A DNA stretch of 14,049 bases, from NCBI GenBank assembly GCA_021792315.1, contig JAJYUX010000013.1:11204-25252 (forward strand), written 5' to 3'. Position 1 is the first letter of the stretch. Every line of letters starts with the position of its first letter. Below are positions 5,390 through 12,617 of the stretch, piece by piece. This stretch comes from an archaeon (GTDB lineage: Archaea > Thermoproteota > Nitrososphaeria > Nitrososphaerales > CADDZS01). The position numbers and the translations under genes were made by a program. The notes under the pieces were generated by a model. That model saw only the letters and a program-made list of their open reading frames with translations, ran no database searches and had not been told where the DNA came from.

Positions 5390-6226
5390 ATGGAAGATCA
5401 AAAACGAGTAGAGATTATTGTCGTGGGAAACGAACTCCTTAATGGTACTACCCTTGACACTAATTCATTCTGGCTATGTCGCGAGCTGTCGAGCATCGGG
5501 TTCAAAGTTGTAAAGAGGACAACTGTTCGCGACGAACTTGCAGTCATTTCGCTTACGTTCAAACAATCAATCTCTACAAGACCCCATTGGATATTTTCAA
5601 TCGGCGGCCTTGGCCCCACCTACGACGACATGACGGTTCAAGGGTTGGCACTCGCTCTGAGAAAGGATCTAAAACTGGATTCGGAAGCCGTCAGAATGCT
5701 TCGTGAAAGCTTTAGGCGAAGGGCTTTCTTAGGGCGGCCGACCAAGAGACTGTCAGCTACCAGCCTCAAGATGGCTAGAATTCCTGAAGGTTCAAGACCT
5801 CTTCAAAATCCTGTCGGCAGTGCTCCAGCTGTTCTCATAAGCCATGAGAATACAAGAATTGTGGCGCTACCTGGAGTTCCATCAGAGATGAAAGCAATAG
5901 TCAAGAAGCTTTTGGTTTCGCAATTGCGTGAAGATTCTGACTTTATAAAAGCCGAAGATTGGCTTAAGATTGTTGGTCTATCGGAGTCGCGCCTTTCCCC
6001 CGCCATTTCGAAAATATCAGCCAGGAATGCTTCAGTCCTATATGTAAAATCACATCCGAGAGGCTTTGAAGACAAACAATCAGTGATTCATGTCCAAATA
6101 ATCCTAAACACGCATGCAGAGAGAGAACGGGAAGGCCTTGTGTTGCTCGAAAATTCGACCCGCGCGCTTGCAAATAACGCCAGAAAGCTGGGCGCAACTG
6201 TATCGCATCTGAGATCAATAAGATGA
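5390..6226 (+). CDS. CinA N-terminal (molybdopterin-binding-like) domain protein
   Basis: A 278-residue stand-alone COG1058-type protein. Visible motifs: V-G-N-E-L-L-N-G-T-T-L-D-T-N-S (12-26), G-G-L-G-P-T-Y-D-D (72-80), N-P-V-G-S-A-P-A, and P-G-V-P-S-E-M. In bacterial CinA this domain carries ADP-ribose/NAD-related pyrophosphatase activity and is fused to a C-terminal PncC-type nicotinamide-nucleotide amidase; no such domain is present here. A pyridine-nucleotide repair role is a guess from family. I chose ATG 5390 over GTG 5372 because of the TATA spacing and because the conserved domain begins within ten residues. It is divergent from the GPN gene with only about 31 bp between, and its end overlaps the convergent zinc-ribbon gene by 12 bp. 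Confidence 0.88.
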   Translation: MEDQKRVEIIVVGNELLNGTTLDTNSFWLCRELSSIGFKVVKRTTVRDELAVISLTFKQSISTRPHWIFSIGGLGPTYDDMTVQGLALALRKDLKLDSEAVRMLRESFRRRAFLGRPTKRLSATSLKMARIPEGSRPLQNPVGSAPAVLISHENTRIVALPGVPSEMKAIVKKLLVSQLREDSDFIKAEDWLKIVGLSESRLSPAISKISARNASVLYVKSHPRGFEDKQSVIHVQIILNTHAEREREGLVLLENSTRALANNARKLGATVSHLRSIR

Positions 6227-6391
6227 TTCTGCGCTCGGCCTGAGTAACCTCATTCTCCTCTCCCTACCGCATTTTTCGCAACGAAAGTTTGCATAACCTC
6301 TGGGATTTCTGATATTCTCGAAATTGACGATAACGTTCTTGGTTCTGGTCATGCAGCGGTCGCAGAATCTAGTCTCGAATTCTTCCGACAC
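6215..6391 (-). CDS. Small zinc-ribbon protein downstream of the Lhr helicase
   Basis: A 58-residue frame, GTG 6391 to TGA 6215. The product begins MSEEFETRFCDRC and later reads N-F-R-C-E-K-C-G-R-E-R-R-M-R. Cys10/Cys13 and Cys38/Cys41 form two C-x2-C knuckles 24 residues apart, the spacing of a zinc ribbon, and the C-terminus is rich in Arg. It is probably a nucleic-acid-binding or protein-interaction module. The GTG lies 5 bp after the stop of the helicase gene, with a GGGGTTAG stretch just upstream, so the two are very likely one transcription unit. Its 3' end overlaps the convergent CinA-like gene by 12 bp. I do not recognise a named family. The paired Cys motifs and the operon-like fit make it more than a chance frame. 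Confidence 0.72.
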   Translation of the reverse strand: MSEEFETRFCDRCMTRTKNVIVNFENIRNPRGYANFRCEKCGRERRMRLLRPSAESSY

Positions 6392-6396
6392 TGACT

Positions 6397-9222
6397 CTAA
6401 CCCCAGTACTTCTTTGTCTCAATGAATTTAATCTCGGCTTCCATAAGATCCTCGTAGAATTCCTGTTCGGATTCGTGCATCTTCGAGAGTATCCTCGCTG
6501 CCATCTGAGGTCCGACTCCGTAGATCGATTGAGCCAGCATTCCCTTCTTTCCGTACGAAAGCACGATGTCTGCCGATCGCCTTGCCTTTGAGATAGCCTC
6601 TCTTTCTTCCTTCGTAATCACATCTCCTGACCTCTTCTTTGCGAGAGAACTAGCAGCAAATCTTGCTCCGAAAAACAAGACCGCAAGCAATCTCGAGCTG
6701 CACTTTTCACATGCCGGCGATTCCGGCAAATCTCCCACTCTGACAAATTCTTTCAGGTTTGCGCATTCCATGCACAAGAGGCTCACTACTTCTTTGTTCG
6801 CTGCAGCTTTCATCGACTCAACGGAATCTAGGCCTGCGTCTCGATAATCTTCCGAGTCTGCGTATCTTGACAAGATGTACATTGCCAGTGGACTTGGGTT
6901 CTCCAAGTGCTTTGTTTCAAGTTTCAAGCTTCCATCGCCAATGGCCTTCAAGATCTCAACCGTCCTTTGAATATCTATTTTCGTTGCATAGGCCTCTCTC
7001 ATGGTTTCCTCGTAGATGGGAGTAAATCTGAACTTGACCCCGAGCTCTTTCAGGGCATCCCCCGAGAGCATCCTTCCTCTTTTCAAAGCGCCAAATCGCT
7101 CCGCGATGAACTTCATCTCGTATCCAAATGGAAAATGCTTTCGCATAACCCCGTCTATGAAACTTATCAAAGTTGGGTCGTAATGGAATATCTTTTCTGT
7201 CACGCTTTCGAGATCGACTTCTCCAGTTGAAAGCTCAATCAGAATTCGATAGCCGTCACTCCACCAATTTCTAACTAGACCACCCATTCTGAGAAGGCGC
7301 TCTTCAAAGAGCTCGCCCAGCGTCAGATTGACTCTGTCTCCGGCAGAGGTGTGGACAACAAGATAGTTCCTAAAGCTCTCAACAACAATTTTCATGTCAG
7401 TGGGAACGCTTGATGTCCTCGACTGGATTCTTGTCTCTTCCACAAATGAATCTCTCGCAGATTTCTCGATGTTCGGGAATTCCTCGCTAGTTCTACTGGT
7501 CTTGTTTGAAAAGCTCGTCTCTATCTCCCTCCTTACAAAACCGATGGTTCTGGCCACAGACTCCGGGATGGGAATCAGCTCACCATCCCAGCCTGGTACA
7601 GCTGCTCCCGGATCTTTAACAGGTGTGACATAGACCTTCTCTTCCTGGATTGATTCAATCTGCCAGGCTCTTCCCTTGATTATGAAGTGTAACCCAACTT
7701 CTGCATGAAGAACCATGAATTCTTCGCCCAGAATTCCTATCTTCTCTTGCGTGGTCAGATTTATCACGGAATATCTTCTTTCGTCACGAATGGTGGAAAG
7801 ATTTTCGAAATAGTATTCTCTGCACTTTCTTCTTCGCGTTATCTTTTCTCCGTCTATTGTGAGGTATCCCATCGTCTCCATGAATTTTACAACTGAACTT
7901 AGGTCGTTCTTTGTAAGAGATCTGAATGAATAAGAGGATCTGGCGATTTCCAGCACAGTTTCTAATTCGATTTCACCTTGCTCCATTAGCAATCCGGCAA
8001 CTTGGTGCGCGAGGACGTCCATTGGCGCTCGGTAAACAAACGTCGGTTCGAGTTTTCCATCTAAAGCTTCAGATGATATCCCTGTCGCTTCAAGTGAGTC
8101 CTCTGGGCTGACGGCCAGCACTATCCCTTCGGACCTCCGTGCCAAGTTATGACCGGATCTTCCTACTCGCTGAATCAACGAATTGACCTGTCTAGGTGAC
8201 ATATACTGTATTACCAAATCCACCGAGCCAATATCAATTCCTAATTCAAGAGTACCTGTGCAAATTAGCGCTCTTAGCTTTCTTTCCTTGAATTCTTCTT
8301 CCGTCCTCTCCCTTTCTTCTTTCGGAAGGGATCCATGATGAACTCCCACTTTGATCCCTAGCAAATGCAACCTTGAACCTAGTTCTTCCGCTAAAGTCCT
8401 GCTGTTCACAAATACAAGGGTACGTTCATGACCTTCGATTAGGTCGATTATTCTATGTATCCTTGCCATGGTCTGAGGTGAGATGAACAGTTCCCTTGAC
8501 TGAAGTTCATCTTCTCGGGTCGGTTTCGGCAATTCCACTCTGTACAGAAATTGCTTCTGCACAGAGCTGGCGTCTACAATGCGGAACTTTCTACTAACTC
8601 CGCTCAAGAACTGACCAATTTCTTCAGCGTTAGCCACTGTTGCAGACAAGCCGACTCTCTGAAAATTCCTACCAACGATTCGTTCCAACCGTGCCAGACC
8701 AAATGAGAGTTGAGACCCTCTTCTGTCTGAAGCCAGTTGATGAATCTCGTCAACAACAACGCTTGTCAGATTTTTCAGGCTAGCCCGAAGCCTTGATCCG
8801 ACCAAGATCACTTGAAGAGTTTCCGGGGTTGTAATCAGAATGTCTGGTGGAGAAAGCGCTTGTTTCCTCCTCTCGCTCTGTGAAGTATCACCATGCCTTA
8901 CCGCCGCTGATAAGCCAAGCCGCATCGCCCACTTTTCGATCCTCTCTAGCATGTCGCGGTTTAGGGCACGAAGAGGTGTAATGTAAATTAGTTTGATACC
9001 ATCACCCATCGTCTTCAGTCTTATTTTTTCAAGTATCGGAAGCAAGGCTGCCTCCGTTTTCCCTGACCCAGTTGGAGAGATTATCAGAACATTTTGTCCC
9101 TCGAGAATTGCTGGAATGGCCTGCGTTTGAACAGGTGTTTCCCGGTCGAATCCAAGTTCTGAAACTACTTTTCTTAGGTCATCTGAAAGTAGTTCGAATT
9201 TCGAAGCCAACATCGAAGACAT
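6397..9222 (-). CDS. lhr: Lhr-family ATP-dependent DNA/RNA helicase (superfamily 2)
   Basis: A 941-residue helicase. Core motifs: Q-motif region T-P-V-Q-T-Q (29-34); Walker A S-P-T-G-S-G-K-T (49-56); T-P-L-R-A-L (82-87); Walker B D-E-I-H (158-161); S-A-T (193-195); H-H-G-S-L (295-299); T-L-E-L-G-I-D (324-330); and motif VI Q-R-V-G-R-S-G-H (351-358). After the RecA pair come winged-helix and Lhr-specific domains. A C-terminal zinc module has Cys817, Cys820, Cys838 and Cys841, followed by a helix-hairpin-helix-like Y-G-V-G-P-Q-M-A (900-907). Lhr-core enzymes unwind or anneal DNA and RNA-DNA hybrids and are linked to repair and RNA metabolism. Length and architecture fit the archaeal Lhr group rather than the ~1500-residue bacterial form. 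ATG 9222 is supported by GGTGATG five bases upstream. Confidence 0.94.
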   Translation of the reverse strand: MSSMLASKFELLSDDLRKVVSELGFDRETPVQTQAIPAILEGQNVLIISPTGSGKTEAALLPILEKIRLKTMGDGIKLIYITPLRALNRDMLERIEKWAMRLGLSAAVRHGDTSQSERRKQALSPPDILITTPETLQVILVGSRLRASLKNLTSVVVDEIHQLASDRRGSQLSFGLARLERIVGRNFQRVGLSATVANAEEIGQFLSGVSRKFRIVDASSVQKQFLYRVELPKPTREDELQSRELFISPQTMARIHRIIDLIEGHERTLVFVNSRTLAEELGSRLHLLGIKVGVHHGSLPKEERERTEEEFKERKLRALICTGTLELGIDIGSVDLVIQYMSPRQVNSLIQRVGRSGHNLARRSEGIVLAVSPEDSLEATGISSEALDGKLEPTFVYRAPMDVLAHQVAGLLMEQGEIELETVLEIARSSYSFRSLTKNDLSSVVKFMETMGYLTIDGEKITRRRKCREYYFENLSTIRDERRYSVINLTTQEKIGILGEEFMVLHAEVGLHFIIKGRAWQIESIQEEKVYVTPVKDPGAAVPGWDGELIPIPESVARTIGFVRREIETSFSNKTSRTSEEFPNIEKSARDSFVEETRIQSRTSSVPTDMKIVVESFRNYLVVHTSAGDRVNLTLGELFEERLLRMGGLVRNWWSDGYRILIELSTGEVDLESVTEKIFHYDPTLISFIDGVMRKHFPFGYEMKFIAERFGALKRGRMLSGDALKELGVKFRFTPIYEETMREAYATKIDIQRTVEILKAIGDGSLKLETKHLENPSPLAMYILSRYADSEDYRDAGLDSVESMKAAANKEVVSLLCMECANLKEFVRVGDLPESPACEKCSSRLLAVLFFGARFAASSLAKKRSGDVITKEEREAISKARRSADIVLSYGKKGMLAQSIYGVGPQMAARILSKMHESEQEFYEDLMEAEIKFIETKKYWG

Positions 9223-9227
9223 GGAGT

Positions 9228-9270
9228 CATCACCATATCTCCATTACTATTGACTTTCAACGATATTTTG
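9228..9270 (-). promoter_or_regulatory. Promoter and ribosome-binding site of the Lhr helicase gene
   Basis: On the minus strand, CAAAATATCG at 9261-9270 resembles a TATA box and predicts a start near 9239, giving a leader of about 17 bases. That leader contains GGTGATG (9228-9234), complementary to the 16S rRNA 3' end, five bases before the ATG. The ribosome-binding site is clear; the TATA assignment is tentative. Confidence 0.45.
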
Positions 9271-9438
9271 TGCTTCTTTGCGTTTGCACTCAAATACCTG
9301 AAAGAGAACGACCTACCTTGAACTGCTCCGTACTCGCGTCTGACCCTCAAAATTCGATTACAAAATCGTAGAATTGCGACCATTTATTTGCAAAATAAAG
9401 TGAATCAGCAACATCACCCACCAAAAAGATACGAAAGC

Positions 9439-9444
9439 AAATAT
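9439..9444 (+). promoter_or_regulatory. Possible TATA element of the PAC2 gene
   Basis: GCAAATATGG lies 32 bp before the TTG start at 9476. A start site near 9468 would give a leader of only about 8 bases, in keeping with the absence of a Shine-Dalgarno sequence. Weak on its own; AT-rich sequence nearby (around 9390-9400) offers alternatives. Confidence 0.35.
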
Positions 9445-9475
9445 GGGTGTTTGATGCGATCTCCATCGAAATGGA

Positions 9476-10219
9476 TTGTCCGACCACCTATTTCAGGCAA
9501 GCATAGTGGAATTAGTAAAGACAAAATTTGACAGCCCTATGGTTTTTGGCGGTTTTATTGGACCCGGCCTTATCGGCCCTGTAACCGCGGGATACATGGT
9601 GGAAAAGCTAAACCTGCATGAAGTTGCGCATGTCCGTTCACAGCACATCCCACCAGTTGCTGTTTTCATCGGTGCGAAACTTCGTCATCCGTTCCGGATT
9701 TACAGTGATGCGCATGGCAAGCTAGTTGTTGTGATCTCGGAGATGCCCGTCGATATTGTAGGATTATACGAGATTTCATCGATCCTTCTTGATTGGTTTC
9801 AAAAGATACAGGTGAAAGAAGTTGTCTTGCTTGAGGGAGTGGGCGTGAACGGAATTCCTGAGAACAGAGAGACATTCTTCGTAGCAGACGAGGACAAAGC
9901 TAAGCTCTTGACCAGCAAGGGTCTCAAACCCATGGAATCTGCTCTAATCAGCGGTGTCGGCGGTAGCATCCTTAATCAGTGCCTGAGCAGAAAAGTCAGC
10001 GGTCTTTCTTTCTTGGTCGAAGCTTCTCTTGACCTACCAGATCCGGGAGCAGTACTTTCAATAGTAAACACACTCAACTCGGTTTACAGCTTGGGAATAG
10101 CAACTGATGAGCTTGAAGAGAGCAGTAAGCGACTCAACGAGCAGCTTGGAAAGCTTGCCGATCAATATAAGAAACTCAGTGAAAAAGCGAGTGATACTGA
10201 AGCTCAGGTTTATCGATGA
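9476..10219 (+). CDS. PAC2-family proteasome assembly chaperone (Pba-like)
   Basis: A 247-residue protein. The N-terminal two-thirds is a PAC2 domain: V-F-G-G-F-I-G-P-G-L-I-G-P-V-T-A-G-Y-M (23-41), H-P-F-R-I-Y (71-76), L-L-E-G-V-G-V-N-G (117-125), G-V-G-G-S-I-L-N-Q (161-169) and L-D-L-P-D-P-G-A. Residues about 212-240 are charged heptads and predict a coiled coil. The last three residues are Val-Tyr-Arg, a hydrophobic-Tyr-any (HbYX) tail like those with which proteasome chaperones and activators dock in the alpha-ring pockets. Archaeal PbaA/PbaB belong to this family. The start is TTG 9476; an in-frame TGA at 9452 and no other start codon between leave no earlier choice, while ATG 9471 is in another frame and soon stops. 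It precedes the gamma-glutamyltranspeptidase gene by 54 bp. Confidence 0.88.
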   Translation: MSDHLFQASIVELVKTKFDSPMVFGGFIGPGLIGPVTAGYMVEKLNLHEVAHVRSQHIPPVAVFIGAKLRHPFRIYSDAHGKLVVVISEMPVDIVGLYEISSILLDWFQKIQVKEVVLLEGVGVNGIPENRETFFVADEDKAKLLTSKGLKPMESALISGVGGSILNQCLSRKVSGLSFLVEASLDLPDPGAVLSIVNTLNSVYSLGIATDELEESSKRLNEQLGKLADQYKKLSEKASDTEAQVYR

Positions 10220-10273
10220 ATTCCCTCTGTAATTCAAAGCAATCTGGCTCATCGGACTGAGTCAAGTGAAATT

Positions 10274-11830
10274 GTGATGACCATGCGCAAAAGTGTAGTC
10301 GCTAACAAAGGAATGGTTGCCAGTGCTCACCACTTGGCCTCAAAGGCGGGCACCGACGTGCTGTCGAACGGCGGCAATGTAGTTGATGCCGCAATAACAA
10401 CTAGCGCCGTCCTTTGCGTCGTTGAGAACAATTCGTGCGGCCTTGGCGGGGACGCCTTTGTTCTATTCAAACTGGGAAGCAAAATTCGAGAGATAAATGG
10501 GAGCGGTCGCTCCGCGAGATCTGCCACCATAGAGCGGTATGAAAAGGAAGGTATGCGCGAGATACCCGCAAGGGGGCCTCTTGCTTGTATCACTGTGCCA
10601 GGTCTTGTCCACGCGTGGGGTGAACTGTTGAAGTTCGCAACGATGGATCTGGGACGGCTTCTCGCTCCGGCAATTGATTATGCAGAGAATGGAGTCCCAT
10701 TGAATTACAAATACGTTGAATCCATCCGCTTGTCCTTTCCGATAATGCAACGATATGGAGGCTGGAAGAAGCTCTTCATGCCAGACGGAGAAGTCCCAGC
10801 CATCGGCTTTGTGTTGAGACAAAGAGATCTTGCAAATTCCCTGAAAATGATAGCAAGAGAAGGAGTCCGCACATACTATGACGGACCTCTGGCCGAATTG
10901 ATCGTAAAGGGATTGAAGAGGGCTGGTTGTCTGCTTGACAATGATGATTTCAAGAAACACACATCCACGCTGGTTGAACCCATTTGGACGGAATATCGGG
11001 GAACGAGGATCTATGAGACTTCCCCCAATAGCCAAGCAGCGACCGTGCTTCTCTGGCTAAACATGCTTGAGAACTATGACTTGAGGAAAGTGTCAGACTC
11101 GGAAAGCTTGCTCATTGAAACATGCATCAAGGCTTACGAGCACAGAGCGAAAAGCATTGCCGACCCTTCATTCTTTCCTCTTCCTGCAAACTTCGTTTCA
11201 AAGCATTTCGCGAAGCAAGTACTCAGCTCTCACTCTGAATGGAGTCAATCGGCACATCAGAAGGATGAAACTGGTGATACTACCTATTTTGCTATTGGCG
11301 ATAGAGAGGGCAATGTGGTCTCAATGATACAAAGTAACTACAATGGTTTTGGATCTGGAGTCGTTCCAGAAGGCACTGGCATTGTGTTGCAGAATAGAGG
11401 TAGTTATTTTTCGTTGAATAGTACCCACCACAACGCGCTCGCCCCAGGGAAAAGGACGTTTCACACTCTTTGTGCTTCAATCGGAGAAAGGAATGATAAG
11501 ACACTCTTCGCCATTGGGACCATGGGAGGTGATATACAGCCACAGATTCACGTGCAGCTTATGAACAAAATGCTCGATTCTGGAATCGACATTCAGGAAG
11601 CAATCGATTCTCCTCGATGGTTTATCCCTGCGACTATCTATGAAAAGCCGACTACAATAAATTTCGAAAAAGGACTTGATTCGCCAAAGAAAATGTTACC
11701 TGGAATGAAGACCAAGAAAATGAATGATCGGACATCACAGGCAGGGCACGCAAATGGAATCTATTTTTCGGAAGCTAGCATCTTAGGCGCAGCTGATCCT
11801 AGATGCAGCGGATCAGCTGTTGGCTTTTGA
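10274..11830 (+). CDS. ggt: Gamma-glutamyltranspeptidase-like Ntn hydrolase, intracellular type
   Basis: A self-cleaving N-terminal-nucleophile enzyme of 518 residues that would transfer or hydrolyse gamma-glutamyl groups. Large-subunit features: S-C-G-L-G-G-D-A-F (54-62), N-G-S-G-R (75-79), the I-P-A-R-G block (97-101) and V-P-G. The predicted cleavage site is before Thr336 in G-D-T-T-Y-F, the catalytic nucleophile, followed by V-V-S-M-I-Q-S-N-Y-N-G-F-G-S-G. Then L-A-P-G-K-R-T-F-H-T stands where classical GGT has P-L-S-S-M, as in the shorter YwrD/acylase-like branch. The end carries G-A-A-D-P-R. There is no signal peptide, unlike secreted bacterial GGT, so it should act in the cytosol. Start is GTG 10274 or ATG 10277 (or ATG 10283). 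Substrate is unknown; a glutathione-free archaeon would use another gamma-glutamyl compound. Confidence 0.88.
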   Translation: MMTMRKSVVANKGMVASAHHLASKAGTDVLSNGGNVVDAAITTSAVLCVVENNSCGLGGDAFVLFKLGSKIREINGSGRSARSATIERYEKEGMREIPARGPLACITVPGLVHAWGELLKFATMDLGRLLAPAIDYAENGVPLNYKYVESIRLSFPIMQRYGGWKKLFMPDGEVPAIGFVLRQRDLANSLKMIAREGVRTYYDGPLAELIVKGLKRAGCLLDNDDFKKHTSTLVEPIWTEYRGTRIYETSPNSQAATVLLWLNMLENYDLRKVSDSESLLIETCIKAYEHRAKSIADPSFFPLPANFVSKHFAKQVLSSHSEWSQSAHQKDETGDTTYFAIGDREGNVVSMIQSNYNGFGSGVVPEGTGIVLQNRGSYFSLNSTHHNALAPGKRTFHTLCASIGERNDKTLFAIGTMGGDIQPQIHVQLMNKMLDSGIDIQEAIDSPRWFIPATIYEKPTTINFEKGLDSPKKMLPGMKTKKMNDRTSQAGHANGIYFSEASILGAADPRCSGSAVGF

Positions 11831-11842
11831 ACCGGAGCCATT

Positions 11843-12268
11843 CTAAATTGGTGAGTGGAGTCGGGCTATCTGTGTTGAGATGCTGTTGATGTACTCTTCC
11901 AGTCTAGCTAGTACCGTCTTCGACGTAATTACCCCGACGATCCTGTCCTTGTCCATTACTAGCACTCTCCGTATTCCTCTCTCGGCCATCAGCTTCGAGA
12001 CAAAGTCGATTCCGTCGTTTGCCTTCACCGTGACAATATTTGGGCTCATTATCTCCTTTATTTGAACCACAGCTGGATCTTTACCTTCAGCCACGACCTT
12101 TGAAACTAGATCCCATTCCGTGACTATGCCAAGCGGTTTGCCATTTGAAGTCAGCATGACAAAACCATGCTTTTTCTGTTTCATCATCTTGGCAGCTTCG
12201 AAGACACTTATCTCTTCACCCACGGCAATGAAATCGGGTTCAACAATGTCCTTTGCGTAGAGAACCAA
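11843..12268 (-). CDS. Twin CBS-domain protein
   Basis: A 141-residue protein made almost wholly of two CBS domains (about residues 8-63 and 73-128), which together form a Bateman module that binds adenine nucleotides. Repeated hallmarks are seen in both halves: D-I-V-E-P-D-F-I-A-V / E-I-M-S-P-N-I-V-T-V at the start, G-F-V-M-L / R-V-L-V-M, and P-L-G-I-V-T-E-W-D-L / I-V-G-V-I-T-S-K-T-V. No effector domain is attached, so it probably regulates a partner by ligand sensing; the partner is not evident. TTG 12268 follows an in-frame TAA directly and is the first start in frame, served by GGAGGAG at 12280-12286. It is convergent with the GGT gene, 12 bp apart. Confidence 0.93.
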   Translation of the reverse strand: MVLYAKDIVEPDFIAVGEEISVFEAAKMMKQKKHGFVMLTSNGKPLGIVTEWDLVSKVVAEGKDPAVVQIKEIMSPNIVTVKANDGIDFVSKLMAERGIRRVLVMDKDRIVGVITSKTVLARLEEYINSISTQIARLHSPI

Positions 12269-12279
12269 TTAATGACACT

Positions 12280-12330
12280 CTCCTCCAACTAGGCCCAGGG
12301 TCGGTAGAAAAAGCATGCCGCTATACAATA
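12280..12330 (-). promoter_or_regulatory. Promoter and strong ribosome-binding site of the CBS gene
   Basis: TATTGTATAG at 12321-12330 (minus strand) is a good TATA candidate, placing the start near 12300 and a leader of about 30 bases. GGAGGAG at 12280-12286, 11 bases before the TTG, is the strongest Shine-Dalgarno sequence in the window and supports TTG as start. Nothing else gene-like is seen between here and the tRNA. Confidence 0.5.
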
Positions 12331-12416
12331 ATGTCATTCATAAAAATGATTATGATGTTTCTCTTGGCTAAAATGCCCCGCGCTTCATAAATTACGAAAA
12401 TTGGCCTCAAGATGAG

Positions 12417-12489
12417 TAGCCCCAAGCAGATTCGAACTGCTGTCTCGGGGTCCAAAGCCCCGAATCCTTGACCACTAGACGATGGGGCT
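12417..12489 (-). tRNA. tRNA-Gln (anticodon UUG)
   Basis: The minus strand folds as a complete 73-base cloverleaf. The acceptor stem AGCCCCA pairs with TGGGGCT and the discriminator is A. The D arm is GTCT/GGAT with a 9-base loop. The anticodon stem CGGGG/CCCCG carries the loop CTTTGGA, giving anticodon TTG (UUG, glutamine, reads CAA/CAG). The T arm is AGCAG-TTCGAAT-CTGCT. CCA is not encoded, so it is added after transcription. No intron is seen. The D stem has G-T wobble pairs at its ends, otherwise all stems are intact. Confidence 0.96.
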
Positions 12490-12539
12490 AAAATCCCATT
12501 GAATCCTCAGTATCTTTGTTCAAGAAACTATCTGTCGCT

Positions 12540-12547
12540 CTTTAAAG
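12540..12547. promoter_or_regulatory. Palindromic TATA-like element between tRNA-Gln and the Rossmann gene
   Basis: CTTTAAAG reads the same on both strands. For tRNA-Gln it would start transcription near 12518, giving a 5' leader of about 29 bases for RNase P to remove. For the plus-strand gene at 12618 it would start near 12570, giving a leader of about 48 bases that contains GGAGAT (12598-12603). Either or both are possible. Confidence 0.35.
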
Positions 12548-12617
12548 GAATTTGCGATTATCTGTTTCCAAGAATAACTATTTGAAACCTGTCTATTGGA
12601 GATAGCTAGAGTATCTG

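Noticed and set aside
9174..9383. Minus-strand 69-codon frame (ATG 9383) in the leader of the Lhr gene, containing a C-L-R-C pair.
   Set aside because: It runs 49 bp into the helicase gene in another frame, has few GNN codons compared with its neighbours, and no convincing ribosome-binding site or promoter spacing. The single Cys pair lies in the overlapped part and is probably chance.
10463..11035. 190-codon minus-strand frame inside the GGT gene, plus other antisense frames there.
   Set aside because: Lies wholly opposite a well-supported enzyme gene; composition is that of a shadow frame and no domain is recognisable.
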